Assembly (NCBI GenBank): GCA_902805805.1
Contig: CADCUE010000023.1
Span: 1-5,891 of the forward strand
Source: an uncultured Frankineae bacterium
GTDB lineage: Bacteria; Actinomycetota; Actinomycetes; Mycobacteriales; SCTD01
Length of the DNA: 5,891 nucleotides
Reading direction: 5' to 3'
In this document: one piece after another, positions 5,846 to 5,891 of the stretch
Position numbering within the stretch: the stretch's first letter is position 1
How the letters are laid out: every line of letters starts with the position of its first letter
Made by a program: the position numbers and the translations under genes
The notes under the pieces: model-generated
The model's input: only the letters and a program-made list of their open reading frames with translations
Databases searched by the model: none
Told to the model about the DNA's origin: nothing

Positions 5846-5891
5846 CTAGCGGGCGCGGGAGCGGGTGCGGCCGGCCGGGGCCTGGCCGGCC
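5846..5891 (-). CDS. Possible C-terminal end of a converging gene, partial
   Basis: Reading the minus strand from the right edge gives 14 codons, AGQAPAGRTRSRAR, then TAG at 5848-5846. All 14 codons end in G or C, and a basic Arg-rich tail is a common C-terminus in this kind of genome. The hairpin just beyond the stop fits a gene end. The stretch is too short to identify a family, and chance openness in GC-rich DNA is a real alternative. Confidence 0.3.
   Translation of the reverse strand, partial: AGQAPAGRTRSRAR

Noticed and set aside
5869..5891. Two GGCCGGCC palindromes 7 bp apart at the right edge
   Set aside because: Such palindromes are common in DNA this GC-rich, and this pair falls in a possible coding end with Ala-Gly codons. 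There is no further sign of a site or element.
1..5891. tRNA, rRNA, CRISPR arrays, insertion sequences or attachment sites
   Set aside because: I looked for cloverleaf stems, regular repeat-spacer series, transposase motifs and terminal inverted repeats and saw none.

Overview
The window is very GC-rich, and its reading frames end almost every codon in G or C. That codon use, the GTG starts and the gene families point to a high-GC actinobacterium. The genus cannot be fixed from the sequence.

Five genes lie on the minus strand, read from right to left. First is a bicupin protein (5445 to 4312), then a protein of the EutA family (4232 to 2670), then a second bicupin (2599 to 1529). These are followed by a TRIP13/Pch2-like AAA+ ATPase (1524 to 646) and the N-terminal part of a thiamine-diphosphate enzyme (649 to the left edge). 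The last three are packed tightly: 4 bp separate bicupin and ATPase, and ATPase and ThDP enzyme overlap by 4 bp as GTGA. At the right end a small hypothetical gene on the plus strand (5559 to 5819) diverges from the first cupin. A few codons of what may be a converging minus-strand gene enter from the right edge.

Regulation is readable. Palindromes of the form TGGT-N3-ACCA, typical of FadR/PdhR-type GntR repressors, sit just upstream of both bicupin genes. Upstream of the first cupin one perfect and one near-perfect site overlap a recognisable promoter; upstream of the second cupin there is one perfect 11-bp site. The likely picture is two co-regulated transcription units, cupin-eutA and bicupin-ATPase-ThDP enzyme. 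No regulator gene is in the window.

The combination is unusual. A EutA-type reactivase appears without ethanolamine ammonia-lyase subunits, next to two bicupins with different metal-ligand sets, a TRIP13-like remodeller without HORMA or CD-NTase partners, and a ThDP-dependent carboligase/decarboxylase. It looks like an inducible catabolic locus that includes two ATP-dependent protein-maintenance factors. The substrate cannot be determined from this window.
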